IMG/VR virus record: IMGVR_UViG_3300044638_006409
Span: 56,656 to 120,655 of that record
Reading direction: 5' to 3' (one strand)
Length of the DNA: 64,000 nucleotides
Origin: a virus
Below, one piece after another: positions 53,256-60,585 of this stretch. Numbering within the stretch: position 1 is the stretch's first letter; every line of letters begins with the position of its first letter. The notes below the pieces were generated by a model. That model searched no databases. It was not told where the DNA came from and saw only the letters and a program-made list of their open reading frames with translations. A program made the translations under genes and the position numbers.

Positions 53256-53286
53256 TAAAAAAAATTAGAACAATTATTGAATAATG
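53256..53286 (+). repeat. Direct repeat, copy B
   Basis: Near-identical to 52586-52614, ending in the start region of the 50-residue gene. Suggests a small duplication in this gene-poor patch. Confidence 0.55.
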
Positions 53287-53436
53287 GTTGAGAAAATTAA
53301 AAAGTGGCTTGACAAAGGTGAAGGAGGACAATTTTATGAACCTTATATAACAAATGGGGACACAATACTGATAGCAATACTAACAATACCATTCAGTATA
53401 CTAATCATATTAGGATGTTACTTAACCACTTTATAA
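53284..53436 (+). CDS. Small single-pass membrane protein
   Basis: 50 residues: MVEKIKKWLDKGEGGQFYEP then one hydrophobic helix (ILIAILTIPFSILIILGCYL). Charged N-terminus in, C-terminus out is likely. Function unknown. Confidence 0.5.
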   Translation: MVEKIKKWLDKGEGGQFYEPYITNGDTILIAILTIPFSILIILGCYLTTL

Positions 53437-53445
53437 AATACACAA

Positions 53446-53691
53446 ATGAAAACCTATATCCACGTCAATCAACATCACATCCGTTCCAATAAAACAAAAG
53501 GAACAAACTTACCTGTTATAACCGTAAAACAAGGTAAGAAGAACACCTATTGTAATGAAGTTGAGATATTAGGTCCAAGCAAAGTTATATATGGTGGTGA
53601 AGGATGTGAAGCAAAACCTTTATTATCCTGTGGTGCAAGGGTTGTTATTGTTACGGAAAGTGAAGTTATCATTAAACCATTGGAAGAATGA
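53446..53691 (+). CDS. Small conserved phage protein
   Basis: 81 residues: MKTYIHVNQHHIRSNKTKGT, then GPSKVIYGGEGCEAKPLLSC and a short beta C-terminus. A small beta protein of a kind often found in phage accessory regions (recalled); no function. Overlaps the next methyltransferase by 4 bases. Confidence 0.5.
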   Translation: MKTYIHVNQHHIRSNKTKGTNLPVITVKQGKKNTYCNEVEILGPSKVIYGGEGCEAKPLLSCGARVVIVTESEVIIKPLEE

Positions 53692-54332
53692 AAGTATTAG
53701 AATTATTCGCTGGTAGTCGTAGTATTGGAAAAACCGCAGAATCACTTGGAATGGAAGTATTCTCTGTTGATTGGGAACAATATGAAGGTATCAACTTATC
53801 CAAAGATATAGGAAAATTAACATTAAGTGATGTACCATTTATACCTGATGTAATATGGGCATCACCAGATTGTACAACATATACAATCGCAGCAATATCC
53901 CATCATAGAAATGGAACTGAACCCAAAAGCGAATACGCAATCAAATGTGATGGAGTTAACCAACACTTTATATCTCTAATTAAAGAGTGGTTAATGATAA
54001 ATCCAAATATGGTATTCTTTATTGAGAATCCTAGGGGAATGTTAAGAAAGATGCCTTGGATGCAAGAGTTTACTAGACATACAATATGGTATTGTAAATA
54101 TGGTGATGAAAGAGCCAAACCAACTGACATATGGACAAATAGCAAAACTTGGATTCCAAGACCACTTTGTAAAAATGGAAACAAAGAATGCCATCACCAA
54201 CCCGCACCAAGAGGAAGTAAGACAGGAACTCAAGGTAGAAAAGGAAGTTATGAAAGAAGTAAAATACCTGAACAATTATGTTTGGAAGTTTTAGAATCTT
54301 GTCTTAACCCTAATTTGATAATTAGCAAATAA
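53688..54332 (+). CDS. C5-methyltransferase-like protein with SPDC motif
   Basis: 214 residues. Motif I is LELFAGSRSIG, the catalytic loop reads ASPDCTTYT (Cys62; PDC in place of PPC), and motif VI is ENPRG. SPDC variants are common in phage C5-methyltransferase-like proteins. The C-terminal basic region includes SKTGTQGRKGSYERSKIP. Whether it methylates cytosine or makes another base modification is open. Confidence 0.7.
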   Translation: MKVLELFAGSRSIGKTAESLGMEVFSVDWEQYEGINLSKDIGKLTLSDVPFIPDVIWASPDCTTYTIAAISHHRNGTEPKSEYAIKCDGVNQHFISLIKEWLMINPNMVFFIENPRGMLRKMPWMQEFTRHTIWYCKYGDERAKPTDIWTNSKTWIPRPLCKNGNKECHHQPAPRGSKTGTQGRKGSYERSKIPEQLCLEVLESCLNPNLIISK

Positions 54333-54354
54333 TTTCATATCATTAAAATAAAAA

Positions 54355-55206
54355 ATGTTACCAATAGGAAAAATTGTAAATGGGGATTGTGTTGAGGTTA
54401 TGTCCACCTTCCCTGAAAATAGTATTGACCAAGTTATTACCAGTCCACCATATAATGTTAATATTGCATATGATGATTACAATGATGGTTTATCAATGGA
54501 ACAATATTGGGAATGGACTGAGAAATGGTTAACTCAAGCTTTCAGAGTTTTAAAAGAGGATGGAAGAATTAGTTTAAACATTCCTTATGAAATAAATGTT
54601 CAGGATAGAGGTGGAAGAGTTTTTATGGTTGCTGAGTTTTGGATGTTGATGAAAAAAGTTGGATTTAAGTTTTTTGGTGTGGTTGATTTGGAAGAACAAT
54701 CACCACATAGAAGTAAAACTACAGCTTGGGGTTCTTGGATGAATAGTTCTAGCCCTTATATCTACAACCCAAAAGAATGTGTAATATTAGCATATAAGAA
54801 GTTCCATAAAAAACAAACTAAAGGACAACCACAATGGATAGGAACACCAGTTGTCCAAGAAGATGGTAAAACCAAAATGACATACCTTGATGAAGATAAA
54901 AAAGAGTTTATGGAATTGGTTTATGGTCAATGGAGCTACTTTGCTGATACCAAGACATTAACGAAAGCGACCTTTAGTATGGACATACCAACAAAAGCAA
55001 TAAAGATTTTGACCTACAAAAATGATATTGTGTTGGATCCATTCTGTGGTAGTGCAACAACAATGGTTGCGGCTGAAGTATTGGACAGACGATGGATTGG
55101 AATAGAATTAAGTCCAAATTATACAAAGATTGGAACTGATAGGGTTCAAGCGTTTGTGGATAAAAAGAAACAAATGAAAATAGAATTTGAAGAGGGAGCT
55201 GAATAA
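54355..55206 (+). CDS. DNA methyltransferase (N4-cytosine/N6-adenine)
   Basis: 283 residues. TSPPYN at 29-34 and DPFCGSATT near 228 in beta-class order, with GIELSPNY after it. It differs from the 18213 enzyme in its longer target-recognition region (residues ~90-215), so it likely modifies another site. Its last codons are inside the terminator hairpin. Neighbouring the SPDC gene, it extends the modification cluster. Confidence 0.85.
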   Translation: MLPIGKIVNGDCVEVMSTFPENSIDQVITSPPYNVNIAYDDYNDGLSMEQYWEWTEKWLTQAFRVLKEDGRISLNIPYEINVQDRGGRVFMVAEFWMLMKKVGFKFFGVVDLEEQSPHRSKTTAWGSWMNSSSPYIYNPKECVILAYKKFHKKQTKGQPQWIGTPVVQEDGKTKMTYLDEDKKEFMELVYGQWSYFADTKTLTKATFSMDIPTKAIKILTYKNDIVLDPFCGSATTMVAAEVLDRRWIGIELSPNYTKIGTDRVQAFVDKKKQMKIEFEEGAE

Positions 55207-55218
55207 GCTCCTTTTTTT
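55195..55218 (+). terminator. Terminator overlapping methyltransferase 3' end
   Basis: GGAGCT-GAATA-AGCTCC with T7; the stop codon of the gene is in the loop. Confidence 0.8.
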
Positions 55219-55228
55219 GTTTGGGGTA

Positions 55229-55237
55229 ATATTTATT
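55229..55237 (+). promoter_or_regulatory. ATATTTATT motif upstream of pretoxin-like gene
   Basis: 8-of-9 match, 14 bases before the ATG at 55252, directly after a terminator. Well placed as a promoter. Confidence 0.35.
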
Positions 55238-55251
55238 GTAAAAACTATTAT

Positions 55252-56157
55252 ATGCAAATTTTACTCGAAAAGGAGATTAGAAAAAATTTGGAAAAAATTT
55301 ACATAGAACAACAATCAGAACTAGTTAATGAAAAGTGGAATAAACTTTCCAAGGAGGATAAATTGATTGTTATAGAAATGTTCAAAATGTTGAATCCAAA
55401 TATTAAATTCCCAATAAACGAAGGAACATGGTGGAACACTATTGGTGATTGGGCTGGAATGATACCCATCATAGGTTCACCAATCGATCTTATAAATGGG
55501 ATTAGTTATTGGAGACAAGGGGATAAATTATTTGCTCTTTTATCATTCATTGGAGCAATACCAGTTTTTGGTGATTTGATTGCGACTCCTATTATGAATA
55601 TTATCAAAATGGGTGGAAGAAGTGCTGAATTAGTTAAGGGTGCGATTTTATCAAAAAACGCAACTAAGTTAGCTACGGCGGCAAACAAAATGGGCGGACC
55701 GGTTGCTAAAATGGTTGAAACATCTCCAAAATGGGGAGCACAACTAATTGAAGTTTTAGAAAAAACTGTGGGTAGTTTTCCAAAGTTGGGGACAGGATTT
55801 GTTAATACTGTAAAAGAATGGGTAAGTGTTTTTACTAAAGCTAAAACAAGTGCCGATGTTTTTAAAACAATGGGAAGACCAGCTGTGAGAAAATTGATGC
55901 AAAATACTAAATTTTATCTTAATGTTTTAGACTACTTAGGTATGGGTAATTTTACTGGTGGACCTGAAGAATTAGCAAAACAAGTACCTGATTTGGAAAG
56001 TAAAATTGCTGAGTATGAAAATTCTTTAAAATCAGATAAATCAATCGAATCAGATACTGGAACTAAAAGCGCCATAGCTCCACCTCCACCATCATCGAGT
56101 ATCTCGATTGGTGGAATTGACCCAATCGATTTATTCTTGGATGAACTTTTAAGTTAA
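55252..56157 (+). CDS. Tagged hydrophobic 'pretoxin-like' protein
   Basis: 301 residues. The tag-like N-terminus is MQILLEKEIRKNLEKIYIEQ. Residues ~60-125 show 'WWNTIGDWAGMIPIIGSPID', WRQGDKLFALLSFIGAIPVF and GDLIATPIM. This IPGxGDxxDxxxxxxxxxxGD-type pattern resembles the hydrophobic pretoxin module of polymorphic toxins and tail-fibre toxins (recalled). The remainder is amphipathic helices and a Pro/Ser tail (APPPPSSS). It might insert into membranes during DNA entry. Own motif upstream and terminator downstream. Confidence 0.5.
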   Translation: MQILLEKEIRKNLEKIYIEQQSELVNEKWNKLSKEDKLIVIEMFKMLNPNIKFPINEGTWWNTIGDWAGMIPIIGSPIDLINGISYWRQGDKLFALLSFIGAIPVFGDLIATPIMNIIKMGGRSAELVKGAILSKNATKLATAANKMGGPVAKMVETSPKWGAQLIEVLEKTVGSFPKLGTGFVNTVKEWVSVFTKAKTSADVFKTMGRPAVRKLMQNTKFYLNVLDYLGMGNFTGGPEELAKQVPDLESKIAEYENSLKSDKSIESDTGTKSAIAPPPPSSSISIGGIDPIDLFLDELLS

Positions 56158-56182
56158 AAAAAAATATAATGAAAAAATAATT

Positions 56183-56206
56183 AAAGGAACTTTTGTTCCT
56201 TTTTTT
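56183..56206 (+). terminator. Terminator after pretoxin-like gene
   Basis: AAAGGAAC-TTTT-GTTCCTTT with a T7 run. Confidence 0.8.
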
Positions 56207-56261
56207 ATTTGGTATTATATTATTTTCACAACGATATGGATGGTTTTTTTCATAAAACAAG

Positions 56262-56270
56262 ATATTTATA
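56262..56270 (+). promoter_or_regulatory. ATATTTATA motif upstream of HNH endonuclease
   Basis: Exact motif, 15 bases before the ATG at 56286, in a terminator-to-start gap. Confidence 0.35.
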
Positions 56271-56285
56271 ATAAAATATAGTTTT

Positions 56286-57191
56286 ATGATTAAATCAATT
56301 TGGAAACCCATTTATAGTAAATCAATAGTTGTTCATTATGATTTATTTGAGAATATTAATCTAACAAATGTTAAAGGTACAACAGCCTTTAAGGTTATTT
56401 GGACTTGTGATAACCCAAATTGTAAAACACCAAACGAATTACACTCAATTAATGCTGGTCATTTGACAAAACCTAAGATGTCCTTTGAGACACAAATATG
56501 TCGTCCTTGTCAATTGACTGGTGAGGGTAATGGGAGATATGGTGATAATAGAAAATGGGATGATTTTTTTGATGAAGAAAAACTTGGTAAAATGAAAAAA
56601 ATGTTTTCTGAGAAGTGGAAGGGAAGTAAAAATCCATCAATCAAAGATGAAGTCAAAATCAAAAAGAACCAAGTTATTATCAATGAATCATACTTGGGAA
56701 AAGTCACAAATGAAAATAATTTTCAACTATTAGATGTTTTAGTATTAAATGGAAAACATAGTAAAATTAAAGTACAATGTGAAAACAATCACATATCAGA
56801 AAAAACATATTGTAATTTTGTTCGTAAAACCAAAAAGTTTATATGTGAAAAATGTTTTTATGAATCAATTCAACTTAAATTAAGTGATGATGAAATAAAA
56901 AAGTGGAAACAATATGATAAGATTGTAAGAGCTTTAACAGCAAGAAACTATAGAACTTATAAAGAAATTATAAACCCAAATAATTTACCTATTGGTAGGG
57001 GAAAACATCACTTAGACCATAGGTTTAGTATTAGTGAGGGATATAAAAAAAATATACCACCACAAATTATTAGTGCTAAAGAAAACTTAGAAGTTATTAC
57101 AGAAAGTGAAAATTGTTCTAAACAAGAAAAATGTTCAATAACTTATGATGAACTAATTAATAAAACACAATATTTATTAATAAAAAAATAA
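56286..57191 (+). CDS. Free-standing HNH homing-type endonuclease
   Basis: 301 residues. Zinc-binding pairs CDNPNC and CRPC (residues 42-75) precede a NUMOD3-like DNA-binding stretch (GEGNGRYGDNR, later GSKNPSIKDE). A second pair CENNH / CEKC follows, and then the nuclease GRGKHHLDHRFSISEGYKKN plus NLEVITESENCSKQEK. HHLDHRFS is the HNH metal/catalytic site and the final N..N..K is typical of phage homing endonucleases. Its stop abuts the ATG of the interrupted DHH gene (TAAATG). This is the usual arrangement of a homing endonuclease next to its target gene. Confidence 0.85.
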   Translation: MIKSIWKPIYSKSIVVHYDLFENINLTNVKGTTAFKVIWTCDNPNCKTPNELHSINAGHLTKPKMSFETQICRPCQLTGEGNGRYGDNRKWDDFFDEEKLGKMKKMFSEKWKGSKNPSIKDEVKIKKNQVIINESYLGKVTNENNFQLLDVLVLNGKHSKIKVQCENNHISEKTYCNFVRKTKKFICEKCFYESIQLKLSDDEIKKWKQYDKIVRALTARNYRTYKEIINPNNLPIGRGKHHLDHRFSISEGYKKNIPPQIISAKENLEVITESENCSKQEKCSITYDELINKTQYLLIKK

Positions 57192-58700
57192 ATGAATACA
57201 ATTAAAACCAAAATGGTCCTGATTGAAAGTGGAATTAGAGATATCAATTCTCTTGCTCTTCGCTATAAAAAAGCGAAGGTCTACTTTCATCAGGACCTTT
57301 GACTGGATGGTGTAACGTCTGCTTTAGGAATGAAAAAATACTTGGAAAATAATGGTATCAAAGTTGTTGATGCTGAGATTATCCAATATGGTGGTGACGA
57401 ATGGGCTATAAAAAAACCAGATGCAAGTGGTGATGTTATGCCCGTATTAGTTGATTTTGCTCATGGAAAACCAATGTTTGTTATTCATACTGACCACCAC
57501 GATACACAATCTGGTGTAGAAAAAGATACATCAACAAGTTTCAAGTCAGCAAGGTCAAATGTGGAAACAATTTCAGGTGTATTATCACCAAGAGATATAT
57601 TTCCTTCAGCTGACATCAAATTAATTTCAACTGTGGATTCCGCTAACTTTAGAGCTATGGGAATTACTATGGATGATGTTATCAATTATGTTATTAAGAT
57701 TGATAAGGGACAACCAGTTGAAAGAAATAAGATGTTAATGGGTTTGGTTACAAACAAACTATTATTGGCATTTAAGAATAAAAAAGGATTCTTGGATAGA
57801 TTGGTAATGGAGTGTGAACCATCTCTAATCAGTATCTTCAACAAGATAAGACAAATTATGAAAGAAGAGGGTTGGTCAGGTGTTGAGGAACTACAAATGA
57901 ATAGAGAGAAATACCTCCAACAAATGAAAACTTATGCAAAACAGAAGTTTGAGGATGGTATTATTATCAAAGATGGTGGTGGAAGTATGACTAAACCAGG
58001 TTCATATGATAGGTATGCTAGTTTCTATATTTATCCTGATGCTGATTTCCAAGTAATAACTTGGGGTTCTGTAGGTTTACTACAAGTATCTTGTAACCCA
58101 TTCAAAGAACAAAGAGGATTGAAAGGAATTGACTTGGGTGAAATTAATAGAGGTATTATTGAAAGAAGAAAACCTGAGTTAAGTGAAATTAAAATAACTG
58201 CGGGTAAACTTAAAAGAGTTGCTGAAACTAGTAAGAGATTTGTTCCTGGTGAGAGTGTTGGGTTTACATTAAAGGATTTGTTATCTTTTTATGGTGATGC
58301 ACTTGAAGGTTATAATGAAATACCAAGAAAATTTGAAAACTTCTTGTCTAAAAAATATCCTGATTATGAAAGAGGTTTACAAGAATGGCAAAAAATTGTA
58401 AGTAAAACGATGTCAAAACCATATGTTGAACTTAGTGAGTTTGAACAATCAGTATTGGATTCAGTATATACAACAGCTTATGATGTAATTAAGAATAATA
58501 GTGGTGGACATAAGTGTATCACTAATTTCCAAGCATCAGCATTAGGTGGTGGATTCGGACCTTACAAAACAACTGAGTTCATTGGAATGATTAAAGATGA
58601 GTTCGTTGAAATATTAAGAGAAAGAATCAGAGCTGAAAAAGGCGATGATGTTAATGAAAACTACTTTAAGAATATAATTAAGAAAGTAATGAAAGGTTAA
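57192..58700 (+). CDS. DHH-family phosphoesterase interrupted by in-frame TGA (predicted 6-nt hop)
   Basis: One frame from ATG 57192 (or 57213) to 58700 is broken only by TGA at 57300-57302. Residues before it end YFHQDL; after it the frame reads LDGVTSALG. Omitting CTT TGA (or any equivalent 6 bases) gives HQDLDGVTSA, the H-x-D-x-D-G catalytic motif I. Downstream IHTDHHDT is the DHH motif and GGHKC the DHHA1-like motif. The split removes motif I from any product started at ATG 57330. The hop product would be about 500 residues. Likely a nuclease or nucleotide phosphodiesterase; active form requires recoding. Pseudogene is the alternative. Confidence 0.7.
57211..57300 (+). promoter_or_regulatory. 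Structured mRNA element upstream of the TGA hop site
   Basis: 57211-57230 pairs with 57283-57300 (18 pairs, single-base bulges T214 and T224 counted from 57000). Inside are GAATT/AATTC (57232-57236 with 57246-57250) and CTTCGCT/AGCGAAG (57258-57264 with 57272-57278, A-rich loop). The last hairpin ends 18 bases before the CTT codon. That is where RNA can refold behind a ribosome paused on CTT. All pairing lies in coding sequence. Confidence 0.7.
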
Positions 58701-58702
58701 TA

Positions 58703-59050
58703 TTATAGGGGGAATGTAACAACATCCCCCTTTTTAATTCCCATTCCTTTACAAGTTCCTCCTTTTACTTCAAGAATAAAGTTTCCTTCACCACAATAAT
58801 TCTTATGTGATTCATTAATCATTGGTTGACAATTATGATGTATTTTGGTGATAACATCATTGTCGATGAATATGATATCTAGTGGTATAATACAATTTTT
58901 CATCCAAAAACAATGTTCTTGGTTTTTCATTACGAATAACATTCCGTTGAATGTTTTATCAAATTTTTTGAACATCATTCCTTCTTGAGTTTCTTCGGGA
59001 GATGTTTGGATTTTTACCTTGAAAATGTTTCCGTTTATACTTAACTTCAT
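58703..59050 (-). CDS. DUF192 protein
   Basis: 115 residues. 'SPEETQEGMMFKKFDKTFNG', MLFVMKNQEHCFWMKNCIIP, LDIIFID and LEVKGGTCKGMGIKKGD are the full DUF192 signature (small beta-barrel, function unknown). It is often secreted in bacteria, but this copy lacks a signal peptide. Its 3' end hosts the terminator of the opposite DHH gene. Confidence 0.85.
   Translation of the reverse strand: MKLSINGNIFKVKIQTSPEETQEGMMFKKFDKTFNGMLFVMKNQEHCFWMKNCIIPLDIIFIDNDVITKIHHNCQPMINESHKNYCGEGNFILEVKGGTCKGMGIKKGDVVTFPL
58707..58735. terminator. Terminator in DUF192 3' coding end
   Basis: AGGGGGA(A)TG pairs with CATCCCCCT followed by T5 on the plus strand. It ends the DHH transcript inside the convergent gene's last codons. 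Confidence 0.75.
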
Positions 59051-59053
59051 ACT

Positions 59054-59062
59054 TATAAATAT
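59054..59062 (-). promoter_or_regulatory. ATATTTATA motif, minus strand, before DUF192
   Basis: Exact motif only 3 bases before the minus-strand ATG at 59050. If it is a -10 element the transcript would be almost leaderless. Confidence 0.25.
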
Positions 59063-59076
59063 AATAATAATTCGTT

Positions 59077-59463
59077 ATGGGAAATTGTGCTGGTATCTTA
59101 TTAAAATATAAAAATCAATGTTTATTATGTAAACGAAGTCAGAAGAGTAGTTTACCTGGTGTATGGTCTGTACCTGGTGGTCATTTGGAGAAAGGTGAGA
59201 GTGTTGAAAATGGTGCTATTAGAGAGTTTAGTGAGGAGACAGGATTGGTGATATTGGGTGATTTGAAATATTTGGCAACATTGACTGGTGGGGGTAGAAT
59301 GAAGTATTATTTGTTTATGTATGAGATTTCAAGAAAGGTCGAGATTGATTTGGATGATGCTATGGATGGTCACGAACACGATGAATGTGGGTGGTTTAAT
59401 AAAAAAAACTTGCCTGATAATGTTGAAAAACAACTTTTTTTTATAATTAATAAAATTTTTTGA
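59077..59463 (+). CDS. NUDIX hydrolase (MutT-like)
   Basis: 128 residues. The NUDIX box is GGHLEKGESVENGAIREFSE followed by ETGL, complete with the metal-binding Glu residues. The N-terminal SLPGVWSVPGGH is typical. It cleaves nucleoside diphosphate-X compounds, such as oxidised dGTP or ADP-ribose. Divergent from DUF192, with a 26-base shared upstream region. Followed by a terminator. Confidence 0.9.
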   Translation: MGNCAGILLKYKNQCLLCKRSQKSSLPGVWSVPGGHLEKGESVENGAIREFSEETGLVILGDLKYLATLTGGGRMKYYLFMYEISRKVEIDLDDAMDGHEHDECGWFNKKNLPDNVEKQLFFIINKIF

Positions 59464-59534
59464 TACTTTTTGAAAAATCAATATATTTATATTCACAACC
59501 CAACTTCCCTTTCTTATGTTGGTCGATATATCTT

Positions 59535-59571
59535 AACCCCGATAAATGTAGAAATTTGTTGGGGTTTTTTT
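59535..59571 (+). terminator. Terminator after NUDIX gene
   Basis: AACCCCGATAAAT pairs with ATTTGTTGGGGTT (13 pairs including wobbles), then T7. Confidence 0.8.
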
Positions 59572-59582
59572 ATTTATATGAG

Positions 59583-59591
59583 ATATTTATT
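59583..59591 (+). promoter_or_regulatory. ATATTTATT motif upstream of tagged twin genes
   Basis: 8-of-9 match, 28 bases before the ATG at 59620, following the NUDIX terminator. Confidence 0.3.
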
Positions 59592-59619
59592 TTTATAAAA
59601 TAAAATTGAAAAAAAAACG

Positions 59620-60084
59620 ATGAAAAAGATAGTAAGATTAACAGAAAGTGATTTAACTAATTTGGTTAAAAGGATAATTAAAGAACAAGATGAAAACGAA
59701 GAATATCTTGAAAAATTCAAGATATTAATTGACAATGAACAATTTGAAACGGCATTACAATTAGGTGAAACATTAGATTTGGAAGACAAAGTTTTGGACT
59801 TAATTTTAGATAAAATAGTTAAAGAAGGTGACTTCAAGTGGTGGGCAAAAAAAGTACATTCTGTAATGAAAGAAAAAAAATATTGGCGGATTGATTCAGC
59901 CATTGATGATATAACGTATGAATTTATTGAAAAAGATTATTATGCAAATATATTATATAACATAATTAACAATATGACAGACCAAAATAAAACAGATGAA
60001 TTTTATTTTAAAATGATTAAACTGATATATTCTGAAATAGAAAAACAAATAAAAAAATATGAAAAAGATAGTAAGATTAACTGA
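59620..60084 (+). CDS. Tagged protein, twin 1
   Basis: 154 residues. The tag MKKIVRLTESDLTNLVKRII is followed by KEQ. The rest is helical and acidic (LGETLDLEDKVLDLILDKIV) with no known domain. The next gene begins inside its 3' end in another frame with an almost identical tag. A predicted cleavage site IIKE-Q would release a ~130-residue cargo (inference). Confidence 0.55.
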   Translation: MKKIVRLTESDLTNLVKRIIKEQDENEEYLEKFKILIDNEQFETALQLGETLDLEDKVLDLILDKIVKEGDFKWWAKKVHSVMKEKKYWRIDSAIDDITYEFIEKDYYANILYNIINNMTDQNKTDEFYFKMIKLIYSEIEKQIKKYEKDSKIN

Positions 60085-60508
60085 AAGTGATTTAGTTAGA
60101 TTGATTAAAAGAGTAATTAACGAACAATCAATAAGTGGAAAAACTTTAGAAGATTTTAAAAAATGGGCAATGAATAAACAAAATGAATGTCCAGAACCAA
60201 CGGACCCTTGGGATAGATATTGCCCCCAAGGAACTTGGAAATATGATACTAGAAATGGGAACATTAGGTTTTTTTCTGATAAGAATGAAGTTGTTATGGA
60301 AACAACTATAATGCCTAATGATGACAAATACAACGGACCTGTGGTTGAGTTACAATATTTAGCAAATTGGGTATCTAAAAAAAATGTTCCATATTATAAT
60401 GGTGTTTGGAAATGGGGAGGGGTAAAAGGAGCATGGAGTGCAGGTAATCTACAAAGTGTTAATTTGTATGATAACGATAAAAATTTTTTAGGTACTATGA
60501 CTTTTTAA
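60059..60508 (+). CDS. Tagged protein, twin 2
   Basis: 149 residues. The tag MKKIVRLTESDLVRLIKRVI is followed by NEQ and is near-identical to twin 1 in DNA as well as protein. The body is a beta-rich Trp-containing domain with no relation to twin 1 (CPQGTWKYDTRNGNIRFFSD, VWKWGGVKGAWSAG). It overlaps twin 1 by 26 bases. Probable cargo of the same sorting system. Confidence 0.55.
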   Translation: MKKIVRLTESDLVRLIKRVINEQSISGKTLEDFKKWAMNKQNECPEPTDPWDRYCPQGTWKYDTRNGNIRFFSDKNEVVMETTIMPNDDKYNGPVVELQYLANWVSKKNVPYYNGVWKWGGVKGAWSAGNLQSVNLYDNDKNFLGTMTF

Positions 60509-60517
60509 GTTTAAGAA

Positions 60518-60552
60518 AAAATCCCCATCTCAAAAAAAGGTGGGGTTTTTTG
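60518..60552 (+). terminator. Terminator after tagged twins
   Basis: CCCCATCT pairs with AGGTGGGG (one T-G) around an A-rich loop, then a T6 run. Confidence 0.75.
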
Positions 60553-60585
60553 TTTTTATGAAGTTTATTTCTTATATTTTCCATT

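Noticed and set aside
57300-57302. TGA read as Trp or selenocysteine
   Set aside because: TGA ends other genes normally here (for example at 17363 and 61939), and inserting a residue would disturb the H-x-D-x-D-G spacing. No selenocysteine-type hairpin follows the TGA.
57192-57303. Group I or group II intron around the split
   Set aside because: The DNA before the TGA codes for a natural DHH N-terminus, and only six bases separate the two coding parts, too few for any intron.
57297-57315. CTT TGA C is the same heptamer as the release-factor-2 (+1) frameshift site
   Set aside because: A +1 shift here gives only Asp-Trp-Met-Val and then TAA, and leaves the DHH frame. The original frame continues after TGA, so a hop fits and a +1 shift does not.
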